Of a DNA stretch of 10,193 nucleotides, positions 1 to 8,353 are shown one piece after another. Positions within the stretch are counted from its first letter, which is position 1. Every line of letters begins with the position of its first letter. The DNA comes from Thermoplasmata archaeon (GTDB lineage: Archaea; Thermoplasmatota; Thermoplasmata; Thermoplasmatales; Thermoplasmataceae): contig JAKBGP010000064.1 in NCBI GenBank assembly GCA_021833045.1, forward strand, positions 1-10,193. The letters are read 5' to 3'. A program made the translations under genes and the position numbers. The notes beneath the pieces are model-generated. The model was not told the origin of the DNA. It saw nothing but the letters and a program-made list of their open reading frames with translations, and searched no databases.

Positions 1-1
1 G

Positions 2-1569
<1,568 letters not shown>

Positions 1570-1570
<1 letters not shown>

Positions 1571-1609
1571 TAGAAATGCTCAGATTCTATTTTTATTTCA
1601 TTTATCTTT
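1570..1609 (+). terminator. katG terminator: 6-bp hairpin and T-rich tract
   Basis: ATAGAA (1570-1575) pairs with TTCTAT (1585-1590) around a 9-base loop, and is followed at once by a T-rich stretch (TTTTATTTCATTTATC). It starts at the last base of the katG stop codon. The T tract alone would be enough for archaeal termination; the stem is short and AT-rich. The rest of the gap to 1833 separates convergent genes, and I see nothing convincing in it. Confidence 0.5.
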
Positions 1610-1833
1610 AACTCGGATGATGTATTCCAAGATTGGAAACTTTAACTGTTTTACGAATAATGAATATACCCCTATAATTTATCTCTTTAATCAAATCAAT
1701 CTCTCCAATGAAAACGATGGACTATGCAGATGAAGGTAGATTGCTTAATGGATAATTCATTATATACTACATTTTTAATGGTTAAATAGGAATTGAATCA
1801 ATGCTTTATGCGAATACTTTGAAAGTTGTATTA

Positions 1834-3753
1834 TTATGATTTATTTCTAAGTTCAACAATTTTGTTGACAATAGATTCCAAAGTTTTACTACAATGACCA
1901 TCTTCTTTGGCTTTGTGCAATAACTTGTTTATTATCAATGAGTTTTTCGTGGCTTGTCCTTTCTTATGTATTTCAAATTCTTTCTGGTATTCTTGCAACA
2001 AATTATCAAAGTAAGATTCCCCTAATTCAAGTTGTAATATATCTCCGATATTATTCTCAAAACAGGAAAAGTTTTCAGACAATTTCACTGGGAAATCTTC
2101 AATTGGTTGATTCAACAACTTTAAAAGTCTATGATTAACAATAATCTTGGGGTCACTTGATTTTTTATCATTATCCCATATCACATAGACTGGAATTTCA
2201 AGACTGTTAAATATTATGTAAGGTCTGTCAATATTTGACTTGCCGCTACAAGGTATTACTGATATTCCTAGGGCATCAAAATTATGTTTTAATAATTCAG
2301 CTTCTCCAAGAATAGCGGCGCGATCTTCCTCTCCCTCGACAAGAACAACCATGTCTGAAAAAAACCCTTCATTCATCCAAGGTGTCATTATAGCACGTAA
2401 TCTTGGTTTGAGGGTATCCCCTGAATAATTTCCTCTTGATCCATTTTCCGTTTCGGCAAGTCTTCTAGCTAATTCATCAAGTTTTCCCCATGTTATCTTT
2501 GTATGTTTCTTTGTCGTTTCATTTTCCATTATTTTACGGAATCTTCTAGCAAAGTCAAATTTGTCGATATGAAACAAAAGTGGTGAATGAGTGGTATAGA
2601 TAACCTGAGTCTCTGAGACAACATTTGGTATTCCATTACTGGCTAACTCATAAAAAATTCTTAAAAGGTTTCTTTGTCTACTAGGGTGTTGGAATAGTTC
2701 AGGCTCTTCAATGGCAAGTATCAGACTTGGTTCAACCATCTCAGATGCACTATTTCCAACGTCTAAGTTTTGAGGCCTTGTAGATAAATACTGTAATAAA
2801 GTCATGATAAATGCTCTTTGTGATCCATTACCTGAATAGGAAACTGGTGCTTCATATCCATCTTCAATGAGAAATGCATTAGCCTTTATATATGCTAGAA
2901 CATCAAGACTGTCAGTTATCCAGCGTATTTTAACCTCTACTCCTGGTGCATACATAGATATCATTCTTGAAAGGTCGCCCTCCAACGCATTAATCTCACC
3001 ACCACTCAAGATCGTTTTATACTTATCTCTTGTTTCATTTTGCAATTGTTTCAGTTCTGCCTTTTCTGCCAATACTTTCCTTACAGTTAAATTAATCAAT
3101 TCTGTAAGAACAGAACCTCTCGATTCTGTCGCGTCTATAGAAGCTTCCCTAATTGCAGGTATTGTTAGAAATTTTATATATTTATCAATTTTCCCACCAC
3201 CAACCTCTTTGTATCCAAAAAATTGGTGTTCGTCTTTAATTAGTTGACATCTATTGAAATTATTCTTTTCCCACTCTACCAAGGCCTTGGAAATCTGTTC
3301 CTTAGTCCTTGCTTCTGGAAGATCTGTGAGTTGCTTTCTAAGTTCGTTGTATTTGTTTCTAATTTCTTCCGCTGTAGATGAACTTCGGAGAGAAGAAAAA
3401 GCAGGATTAAGGAGTTTCTGACCGTAATATCGCTGATTATTTTTACCATATGGGTACCTCATCTCCTTTAAAATCCGAAGTTCGTCATTGTGGACATACT
3501 GCGAGAATTCATTTAAAGCTTGTTCGTTTAGATTGCCAAAAACCACTGTGATCTCAATTGGTGAGTTAATTTCGCCGTTATAGAAATCCTCTTTCTCGTA
3601 TTTAGCGTTAGGTTCAAAGAACAATTCAAGTGATTTAAGTAACGAGGACTTTCCAGTTCCATTTGGACCTAATAAAGCAGTTAAATTTTCCAAAGATGTA
3701 TGCACATCGTATAGAGAGTGAAAGTTCTTTACGTAAAGTTCCTTTATTATCAT
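1834..3753 (-). CDS. OLD-family ATP-dependent endonuclease (AAA/ABC ATPase + TOPRIM)
   Basis: Predicted cytoplasmic DNA nuclease of the OLD (overcoming lysogenization defect) family, an ABC-type ATPase fused to a TOPRIM nuclease. In the 639 residues one sees Walker A GPNGTGKS at 29-36, an ABC-signature-like SGNGSQR at 307-313, Walker B LILAIEEPEL around 344-353, and an H-loop TTHS at 387-390. A C-terminal TOPRIM domain follows, with LVEGEEDRA (Glu473) and the acidic pair IWDND (Asp527, Asp529). The region between Walker A and the signature (about 120-260) is rich in charged helices, as in the dimerising arms of this family. The ATG at 3753 lies 26 bases from the centre of a TATA-like box, so the mRNA is probably leaderless. 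It lies downstream of an R-M operon on the same strand. GajA of Gabija belongs to this family, but no UvrD-like GajB is present, so a stand-alone OLD nuclease is the safest call. Confidence 0.93.
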   Translation of the reverse strand: MIIKELYVKNFHSLYDVHTSLENLTALLGPNGTGKSSLLKSLELFFEPNAKYEKEDFYNGEINSPIEITVVFGNLNEQALNEFSQYVHNDELRILKEMRYPYGKNNQRYYGQKLLNPAFSSLRSSSTAEEIRNKYNELRKQLTDLPEARTKEQISKALVEWEKNNFNRCQLIKDEHQFFGYKEVGGGKIDKYIKFLTIPAIREASIDATESRGSVLTELINLTVRKVLAEKAELKQLQNETRDKYKTILSGGEINALEGDLSRMISMYAPGVEVKIRWITDSLDVLAYIKANAFLIEDGYEAPVSYSGNGSQRAFIMTLLQYLSTRPQNLDVGNSASEMVEPSLILAIEEPELFQHPSRQRNLLRIFYELASNGIPNVVSETQVIYTTHSPLLFHIDKFDFARRFRKIMENETTKKHTKITWGKLDELARRLAETENGSRGNYSGDTLKPRLRAIMTPWMNEGFFSDMVVLVEGEEDRAAILGEAELLKHNFDALGISVIPCSGKSNIDRPYIIFNSLEIPVYVIWDNDKKSSDPKIIVNHRLLKLLNQPIEDFPVKLSENFSCFENNIGDILQLELGESYFDNLLQEYQKEFEIHKKGQATKNSLIINKLLHKAKEDGHCSKTLESIVNKIVELRNKS

Positions 3754-3771
3754 GATTTGTTACAATAGAAG

Positions 3772-3787
3772 AAGAATTTATAGAGAT
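3772..3787 (-). promoter_or_regulatory. TATA-like promoter of the OLD nuclease gene
   Basis: On the minus strand the sequence reads TCTCTATAAATTCTTC. The TATAAATT core is centred about 26 bases from the ATG at 3753, the spacing that places transcription start at or next to the start codon. This supports independent transcription of the nuclease rather than read-through from the endonuclease gene about 385 bases away. Confidence 0.6.
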
Positions 3788-3873
3788 TAAACTTTCCTTA
3801 TTGAAGTCGAAATGAGATTTGAAGGTTTCTTTATTCAATATAAGATGTCAAGATATTCATCAAAAGAATAATT

Positions 3874-3887
3874 TCAAAGGGCTTTGA
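3874..3887 (-). repeat. Short palindrome with T-rich flank between endonuclease and OLD genes
   Basis: TCAAAGGGCTTTGA is an inverted repeat. On the minus strand it is followed by AATTATTCTTTT, so it could be a small terminator for the R-M transcript (stem TCAAA/TTTGA, 4-base loop) or an operator site about 100 bases upstream of the OLD start. It is short, so chance is possible. Confidence 0.3.
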
Positions 3888-3980
3888 GAAGGATCAAGAT
3901 GTAATACTTTTAAAGTGAAAACAAATTTCCTTAACCTTTTTATAAGAAAAACGTTCTATCGGAAGGGAAAAATTAATTGA

Positions 3981-4192
3981 GAAACAACCTTGGTGCACCG
4001 TTACTTCAATGAATATAAGAATTTGAACGAGAATGTACTCACGTGCAGTTTCGAATTGACCGAGAGTCCCTGAAAGATCTCAAATATTCCTTTGATTCAC
4101 TATCAGAACTCAATCATCATGGTGAAAAGTTATTGCTTTACGACACAAGATGGAGTAGTAATTTTCCTAAATTCTTCAAAGCAATATTATAA
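3981..4192 (+). pseudogene. Possible fragment of a decayed + strand gene
   Basis: Two overlapping coding-like frames lie in the gap after the endonuclease gene. Frame one (3981-4073) contains VHRYFNEYKNLNENVLTC and ends at TGA. Frame two (open from about 4018, GTG at 4043, stop at 4190-4192) contains VQFRIDRESLKDLKYS followed by FDSLSELNHHGEKLLLYD. The second runs into the 3' end of the endonuclease gene in antisense. Codons such as GTG, CTG, CTC and GAC look less AT-biased than the neighbouring genes. A +TATA-like TTTTATAAG lies near 3938-3946. I recognise no family. It could be a remnant split by a frameshift or chance open frames; the rest of the 3754-4137 gap holds only the OLD promoter and the palindrome. 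Confidence 0.3.
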
Positions 4193-5043
4193 TTAACCAT
4201 ATATTCCAAGTTACTTGCACCTTCTATCAATTGTGTTCCCATTTGGATCCATCCAGGACCGTCTGTGAACCAAAGAAACTTTATCCCACTAGAGTTCAGC
4301 AATCCACCCATTTGTGTATAAGATCTAACCACCTCATTAGGTTTTGACCCTACACCATGATATACATTGACCTCACATACCACCAAGGGTTTTTCGCTAT
4401 AAAATATCACGAAATCAGCTTTTTTTTGCTTAGGATAACCGATGCCCAAGTTACTTAGTTCCACTTCCCTTTTCCAGGAGAATGGTTGTCCAGAATAAAC
4501 CAAATTTTGAACTTCAGAGTTAATAAGTTCTTGAATTAATGTTCCAAAGGCCTCTCCACTTCTATTCTTCCTTGCGTTAGAATCCAATCCAACCTCGACT
4601 CCAACAACATAAGTAAAAGTGTCTTTTATAATGTCAAACAAATCTATGATTCCTGTTTTTTCGCAAAAAGAAACCATATTGTCAATGTCCTTTGAATCAG
4701 CATTCCTTTCTTCAAAATTGAAATGTGTATTTATAATCTGCCCGACGATTTCTGCCACCTCAATATTACGATCTCTCACTGCAATCAGCGACGGAATTAC
4801 GTTTATGGTTTTTGGATGTTCAGTAAGAATTTTCCTTAGTAATTCTATACGGTCGGAATGATTCTGTTCAAGCGTTAGCGAATTGAGAAGTCCAAGTTCG
4901 ACAACGTGTTTTTTTGTGTTCTCTCTCACTTTTTTCCAATCTACAAAAAATTTGTAGCCATGAAAAGTTTTGAGGAGAGAGTTTCTAAAATTATATAGAT
5001 ATGACTCGAAGGTGTCGAAGCCGAGTAATTTAAAATCAACCAT
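4138..5043 (-). CDS. Type II restriction endonuclease, DpnII/MboI family
   Basis: Predicted restriction nuclease that cleaves unmethylated DNA at a short site, partner of the methyltransferase just upstream. The 301-residue protein carries the hallmark stretches of the DpnII family: GVEVGLDSNARKNRSGEAF at about 148-166, the catalytic-core strand KKADFVIF (Asp210), CEVNVYHGVGSKPNEVVRSY at 223-242 (Glu224-x-Asn226, a PD-(D/E)xK variant), and FLWFTDGPGW at 256-265. Length fits the family (about 280-300). The ATG at 5043 is 6 bases after the methyltransferase stop, so the two are co-transcribed and probably translationally coupled. Characterised relatives (DpnII, MboI, MjaIII) cut GATC, but the adjacent methyltransferase does not look Dam-like, so the recognition site here is unproven. 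No inactivating lesion is visible. Confidence 0.88.
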   Translation of the reverse strand: MVDFKLLGFDTFESYLYNFRNSLLKTFHGYKFFVDWKKVRENTKKHVVELGLLNSLTLEQNHSDRIELLRKILTEHPKTINVIPSLIAVRDRNIEVAEIVGQIINTHFNFEERNADSKDIDNMVSFCEKTGIIDLFDIIKDTFTYVVGVEVGLDSNARKNRSGEAFGTLIQELINSEVQNLVYSGQPFSWKREVELSNLGIGYPKQKKADFVIFYSEKPLVVCEVNVYHGVGSKPNEVVRSYTQMGGLLNSSGIKFLWFTDGPGWIQMGTQLIEGASNLEYMVNYNIALKNLGKLLLHLVS

Positions 5044-5049
5044 TGCCTA

Positions 5050-6144
5050 TTACCGCCACTTCATACTTGCCTTGTATGTGCTCAATTTCTCATTTTCAAG
5101 TGGCTTTCTGAACACAAAAAGGTGTTCATGATTTATCTTGTAGAAATCGTATTTTCCACCCCAACGTTCCCGAGTAGTCTTCATATTATGCTGCATTTTA
5201 ATGATATCTTCGCGTAGAATGAATCCTGCATTTAGAAATTGTTCCAAGATCTGAGTGGAAATTGGAACATAGTGCTGGTGACGTCGGGTGTCACCTATAA
5301 GGATGGCACAATGTTTTCCAGGTTTTAAAACCCTCCAACTTTCTTTCGCTACCTTACCCATTTCTCTTACAAAGAGATCTAAAGATATGGCGGAAAGGTC
5401 ACCCTCTACTGATCTCTTGCTGTAGGGGATTATACCAGCATAAGGTGGATGTGTTGCAATGAAGTCCACTTCTTCCTCCTCAATAAGATTCAAGTTCCTA
5501 GCATCTCCCACAAATAACCTAAAATTTGATTCAATTTCTCTCTTGAAATTTAATCTATCTCTTGCGACCATTATTGCATCGGGATTTACATCAACACCTA
5601 TGGCTCGGATACCAAAAATCTTCGCTTCTACAAGAGTCGTACCACTGCCGCACATTTGATCCATTATCACAGGATCATCTCCAGATTTCATCTTATCAAC
5701 AACATAGTGTTTAATGAGATTCCTAGGGATGAATGGTGACCAATTACCTCTGTAGTTTCCTTTGTGCGTAGCCCATGTGCCGCGGGTCGGAAAACTCCAA
5801 ACAGTATATGACTCGTATTGATAGGGTCGCTTAACAGTAATTTCCTTTTTTATCGTCTTGGTTTTACTACTAAGAGTTTGTTGTTTGGAGTCTTGAAGGA
5901 TCTTTTCCTCAACTGTTGGTTCCCAATCATTTACTACCCACGGCTTGCCTATCTCGATTTCTACGTCTTCGATTCTCACTGAAGAGTGATTTTGTACAAA
6001 TGAGAAGTAATCATCATCGCTTACCTCTTTCATAGATATAGGCAATGGAAGAGTTTTTTGAAACTTCTCGTTTCTCTTTCTTGATTCGTTTGGTAAATCT
6101 CCAATTGGTGATCTTTTCTTATTATTCACTGATGATTCAACCAT
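5050..6144 (-). CDS. DNA methyltransferase of the R-M system (THPPY type, m4C or m6A)
   Basis: SAM-dependent DNA amino-methyltransferase that protects the host from the adjacent endonuclease. From the ATG at 6144 it has 364 residues. After a charged, probably disordered N-terminus of about 100 residues comes YTVWSFPTRGTWATHKGNYRG (about 113-133), typical of this family. Then come SAM-binding motif I DQMCGSGTT (162-170), VDVNPDA, the catalytic motif IV ATHPPYAGIIPYS (230-242), and VLKPGKHCAILIGDTRRHQHY. Motif I precedes motif IV. The [T/S]-x-PPY loop favours N4-cytosine methylation, but N6-adenine is not excluded. An in-frame TTG at 6159 would add five residues, but the TATA box centred near 6178 puts transcription start near 6152, favouring the ATG at 6144. 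It is the first gene of an R-M operon, so methylase can accumulate before nuclease. Confidence 0.9.
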   Translation of the reverse strand: MVESSVNNKKRSPIGDLPNESRKRNEKFQKTLPLPISMKEVSDDDYFSFVQNHSSVRIEDVEIEIGKPWVVNDWEPTVEEKILQDSKQQTLSSKTKTIKKEITVKRPYQYESYTVWSFPTRGTWATHKGNYRGNWSPFIPRNLIKHYVVDKMKSGDDPVIMDQMCGSGTTLVEAKIFGIRAIGVDVNPDAIMVARDRLNFKREIESNFRLFVGDARNLNLIEEEEVDFIATHPPYAGIIPYSKRSVEGDLSAISLDLFVREMGKVAKESWRVLKPGKHCAILIGDTRRHQHYVPISTQILEQFLNAGFILREDIIKMQHNMKTTRERWGGKYDFYKINHEHLFVFRKPLENEKLSTYKASMKWR

Positions 6145-6172
6145 GTAAAAACACCACAAAATTGTTTGTTAA

Positions 6173-6182
6173 CTTATATAAA
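6173..6182 (-). promoter_or_regulatory. TATA box of the R-M operon
   Basis: The minus strand reads TTTATATAAG, a strong archaeal TATA box. Its centre is about 34 bases from the ATG at 6144 and only about 19 from the alternative TTG at 6159. Initiation 25-27 bases downstream would fall near 6152, giving a very short leader and selecting the ATG as start. Confidence 0.6.
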
Positions 6183-6887
6183 AAAAGTTTCTTTCGCATA
6201 TCTCTTATGTTCTTTTCATTTATCAATTTTATTGCCTCTTCCACTTTCTCATAAAACAATTGTTGGATCACATAATAATGTTTGCGATTCCATATTGTAT
6301 TACTAGGCAATCTTTTTCTTAATCACTTTGAATGAGTCTAGGTTTTTTAAGTAATCGACTCTGCGGAAAAAAATTTTATCTGCTGATTCCTCTCAGAAAC
6401 TTGTTGATTGACGATGAGAGGTCAGAATACTCTTTCTTGATACTATGATTCTTGATCAATGATACCTGTGTCAGCAAATCTTTATTTCTAGTGTTAATCA
6501 ATGTGTCTCCTTTTCCTCCACGTGGAAAAGTTTCAAAGCTGTTATCACATAGTTCTCATTCAATTTATTGCTTCTGTCAAGAATATCCGGAGTTTTTATT
6601 CCAATATTAGAATCACCCTGTAATCCCATAAAATAATGCAGACAAGAGACTTAAGACTCTTTATCATATTCGTTTAGGTAGTTCTTCACATTATCTTTTT
6701 CACTCTTCAGAGTTTTCGTAGGATTATTATGGGTAAACTCGTAATAATGTACTATATTTCTTAACGCCACTGTTGCTATGAGGATTGAATTTTCCTAAGA
6801 TTCTCACACAATCTTCCCATATCCTTGTAATGAAGCTGTTCACAGTGCTTCTATTTTCTGATTACGAGAACGAAGCTTGCGACGCAA
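6183..6887 (-). pseudogene. Decayed minus-strand gene with several frameshifts
   Basis: No intact gene spans 6160-7112, but the minus strand yields consecutive protein-like fragments that hand over from frame to frame. LRRKLRSRNQKIEAL (6887-6840) leads to NSFITRIWEDCVRILGKFNP (6840-6781), then IATVALRNIVHYYEFTHNNP onward to a stop at 6651. The same frame continues as HYFMGLQGDSNIGIKTPDIL until 6498. Next come FETFPRGGKGDTLINTRNKD (from 6537, stop 6376), EESADKIFFRRVDYLKNLDS (6392-6303) and LPSNTIWNRKHYYVIQQLFY (from 6310), running down to the methyltransferase promoter. At least four frameshifts and one in-frame stop are needed to join them, giving roughly 230 codons. A TATA-like TTTTTATATTAA (6901-6912) sits upstream, with TTG 6887 in range. 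I do not recognise the family. Charged and aromatic content suggests a soluble protein. Sequencing error is unlikely to explain so many lesions. Confidence 0.6.
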
Positions 6888-7083
6888 TAATACCGGTCTA
6901 TTAATATAAAAATATGCAGATCGTGAGTTCGTTGCAATTTTAAGGGAAGATTATATTATTTTTACCCGATCTTCCAACACAAAATTTGTTGAATGAAACG
7001 CAAAGGGGAATAACTATCTATATTTTATACAAGTAAATCGCGAATTTAAATCCAAATTATAAATCTTGATAACAAATCTAAAA

Positions 7084-7093
7084 TATTATATAC
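7084..7093 (+). promoter_or_regulatory. TATA box of the DGQHR gene (leaderless)
   Basis: TATTATATAC is centred about 25 bases before the ATG at 7113 and preceded by A-rich sequence (CTAAAA) that could serve as a TFB-recognition element. No Shine-Dalgarno motif precedes the ATG, consistent with a leaderless mRNA. The rest of 6913-7083 is AT-rich and I see no gene in it. Confidence 0.65.
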
Positions 7094-7112
7094 CATTTCA
7101 AGATATACCATT

Positions 7113-8210
7113 ATGACAGAAAATGGACTAATTATAAGGGGATCGATAGGATTGCAACATGGACGGAAAATTGTGAGTGGATTTGTGAGCGCTAAAAAAA
7201 TAGCAGATATGTTTGAGAAAGGACAGCTAAAAATAGACGAATATTCTCTCGATAACCCTAATGGGTATCAAAGAGAGCACTCATTGACTAGAGCTAGGAA
7301 GTTTGCTAGATTTGCAACTAAGAAAGATGGAATAACCCCCGAGAATATTTTGATATATTCAAGGAAGGATTTCGATCCCGTTGAAAAGGATGGAAAGATA
7401 GAAATTTTAGATTCGCTACCTTTATACATCGTAGATGGTCAACATCGAACGGTAGGGTTTTCTGAAGCTTTCAAGATGTCTCTGATGGATATAGACGAGG
7501 AATATGATGTATTAATTACGATCCTATTTTGGAATCCTGAAATGAGCCCGGAGGACCAGAGGCTAGAAGAAGCTACACAATTCTTCACCATTAACACTCA
7601 ACAGAAGAGACCTAGAACGGATCTTGCACATCAATATATATATCGTCAAACACAAACCAAGAATGGACCCATTGGATTTGACACTAGACTTCCTATGAAC
7701 TTGAAAAAGAAAGATTATGTACCATTCGAAATATTTGTGGCAGAGCAATTATTCAAACAGGGTGTTTGGAAGAAACGCATTAATCCTCCAAATGGCCATG
7801 AGAACGCCCCTATCTCTCAGGGTTCTTTCACTGATTCACTCTCACCAATTATGGATTATGCACAAAACGCCGGTCTAAAGCTAGGAGATATTATTCAGTT
7901 GCTGAACAATTTCTGGTCCGCGATTGCAGAACTCTGCCCAGATGCTTATGATAACTGGAATAACTATCTACTTTTGAAAACGCCAGGGATATTCTCTCTG
8001 CACATTTTCTTACCCATTTTGATAGCAAGGCGTCACAACTTAGCCCCTGTCGCTACAAAAGAACAATTCTATGAAGTAATAAAACAACTACCTGAACACT
8101 TCAGCGATTCCTTTTGGAATTCGAGCACAGGGTCAGCATCTAAGTTTGGTGGAGGGAAGAAAGCATTCTCTGAGATCTCACAAGATATTGTGTATGAGTT
8201 GGATGATTGA
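7113..8210 (+). CDS. DGQHR-domain protein (DndB-like), orphan
   Basis: Member of the DGQHR/DndB family. DndB represses dnd operons and influences DNA phosphorothioation, while other members accompany DNA-modification or defence genes without known function. Within 365 residues (close to DndB length) the family landmarks are in order: NGYQREHSLTRARKFARFA (50-68), the name motif YIVDGQHRTVGF (105-116, DGQHR at 108-112), and FFTINTQQKRPRTDL (157-171). The DGQHR core resembles the ParB/sulfiredoxin fold, so nucleotide or DNA binding is plausible. The C-terminal half (about 200-365) is mostly helical with a Gly-rich SASKFGGGKK segment near 341-350. The ATG is fixed by the TATA box. No dndA, C, D or E homologue is in the window, so phosphorothioation cannot be inferred. 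Its only close +-strand neighbour is the unknown gene at 8354. Family call is firm; role is open. Confidence 0.88.
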   Translation: MTENGLIIRGSIGLQHGRKIVSGFVSAKKIADMFEKGQLKIDEYSLDNPNGYQREHSLTRARKFARFATKKDGITPENILIYSRKDFDPVEKDGKIEILDSLPLYIVDGQHRTVGFSEAFKMSLMDIDEEYDVLITILFWNPEMSPEDQRLEEATQFFTINTQQKRPRTDLAHQYIYRQTQTKNGPIGFDTRLPMNLKKKDYVPFEIFVAEQLFKQGVWKKRINPPNGHENAPISQGSFTDSLSPIMDYAQNAGLKLGDIIQLLNNFWSAIAELCPDAYDNWNNYLLLKTPGIFSLHIFLPILIARRHNLAPVATKEQFYEVIKQLPEHFSDSFWNSSTGSASKFGGGKKAFSEISQDIVYELDD

Positions 8211-8270
8211 AAATATTTCTAAACATAAAACCTATGGGGCAAAGATATAAATGAGGAACTATAAAAGAGA

Positions 8271-8308
8271 ATCTTTCAAATTCTTACTCTATTTTGAAAG
8301 ATATTTTT
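8271..8308 (+). terminator. 10-bp perfect hairpin followed by T-run
   Basis: ATCTTTCAAA (8271-8280) pairs perfectly with TTTGAAAGAT (8293-8302) around a 12-base loop and is followed by ATTTTTCT. It lies 60 bases past the DGQHR stop codon and is the strongest hairpin I see in the window, fitting a terminator for that gene. TATA-like boxes just before it (AGATATAAAT at about 8242-8251, CTATAAAAG at 8259-8267) raise the alternative that it forms in the leader of the next gene and controls it. Confidence 0.6.
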
Positions 8309-8320
8309 CTATAGATTTTG

Positions 8321-8330
8321 ATGTATACCT
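8321..8330 (+). promoter_or_regulatory. Weak TATA-like element before the unknown 537-aa gene
   Basis: ATGTATACCT is centred about 28 bases upstream of the ATG at 8354, the spacing for a leaderless mRNA. The box is poorer than those at 7084 and 6173. Two better TATA matches at about 8242-8251 and 8259-8267 would instead give a leader of roughly 70-80 bases containing the hairpin. A weak TTAGGTTA lies 8-15 bases before the ATG. Confidence 0.3.
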
Positions 8331-8353
8331 ATGTTTAAATTAGGTTAAATATC

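Noticed and set aside
1708..1755. 15-codon + strand reading frame (MKTMDYADEGRLLNG) after katG
   Set aside because: Too short to support, with no clear TATA box, no ribosome site and no recognised peptide; it lies in a convergent intergenic gap.
2867..3247. 126-codon + strand open frame inside the OLD nuclease gene
   Set aside because: It lies wholly antisense to the nuclease gene between its ATPase motifs, with no promoter or family resemblance.
1834..3753. Gabija system
   Set aside because: The nuclease belongs to the same broad family as GajA, but no UvrD/GajB helicase is next to it; both neighbouring gaps and genes are accounted for.
6145..6159. TTG start at 6159 for the methyltransferase
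   Set aside because: It is only about 19 bases from the TATA centre, upstream of the expected transcript start near 6152; the ATG at 6144 fits better.
7113..8210. Complete Dnd phosphorothioation system
   Set aside because: Only the DGQHR/DndB-like gene is present. No cysteine desulfurase, DndC-type sulfurtransferase, DndD ATPase or DndE can be found.
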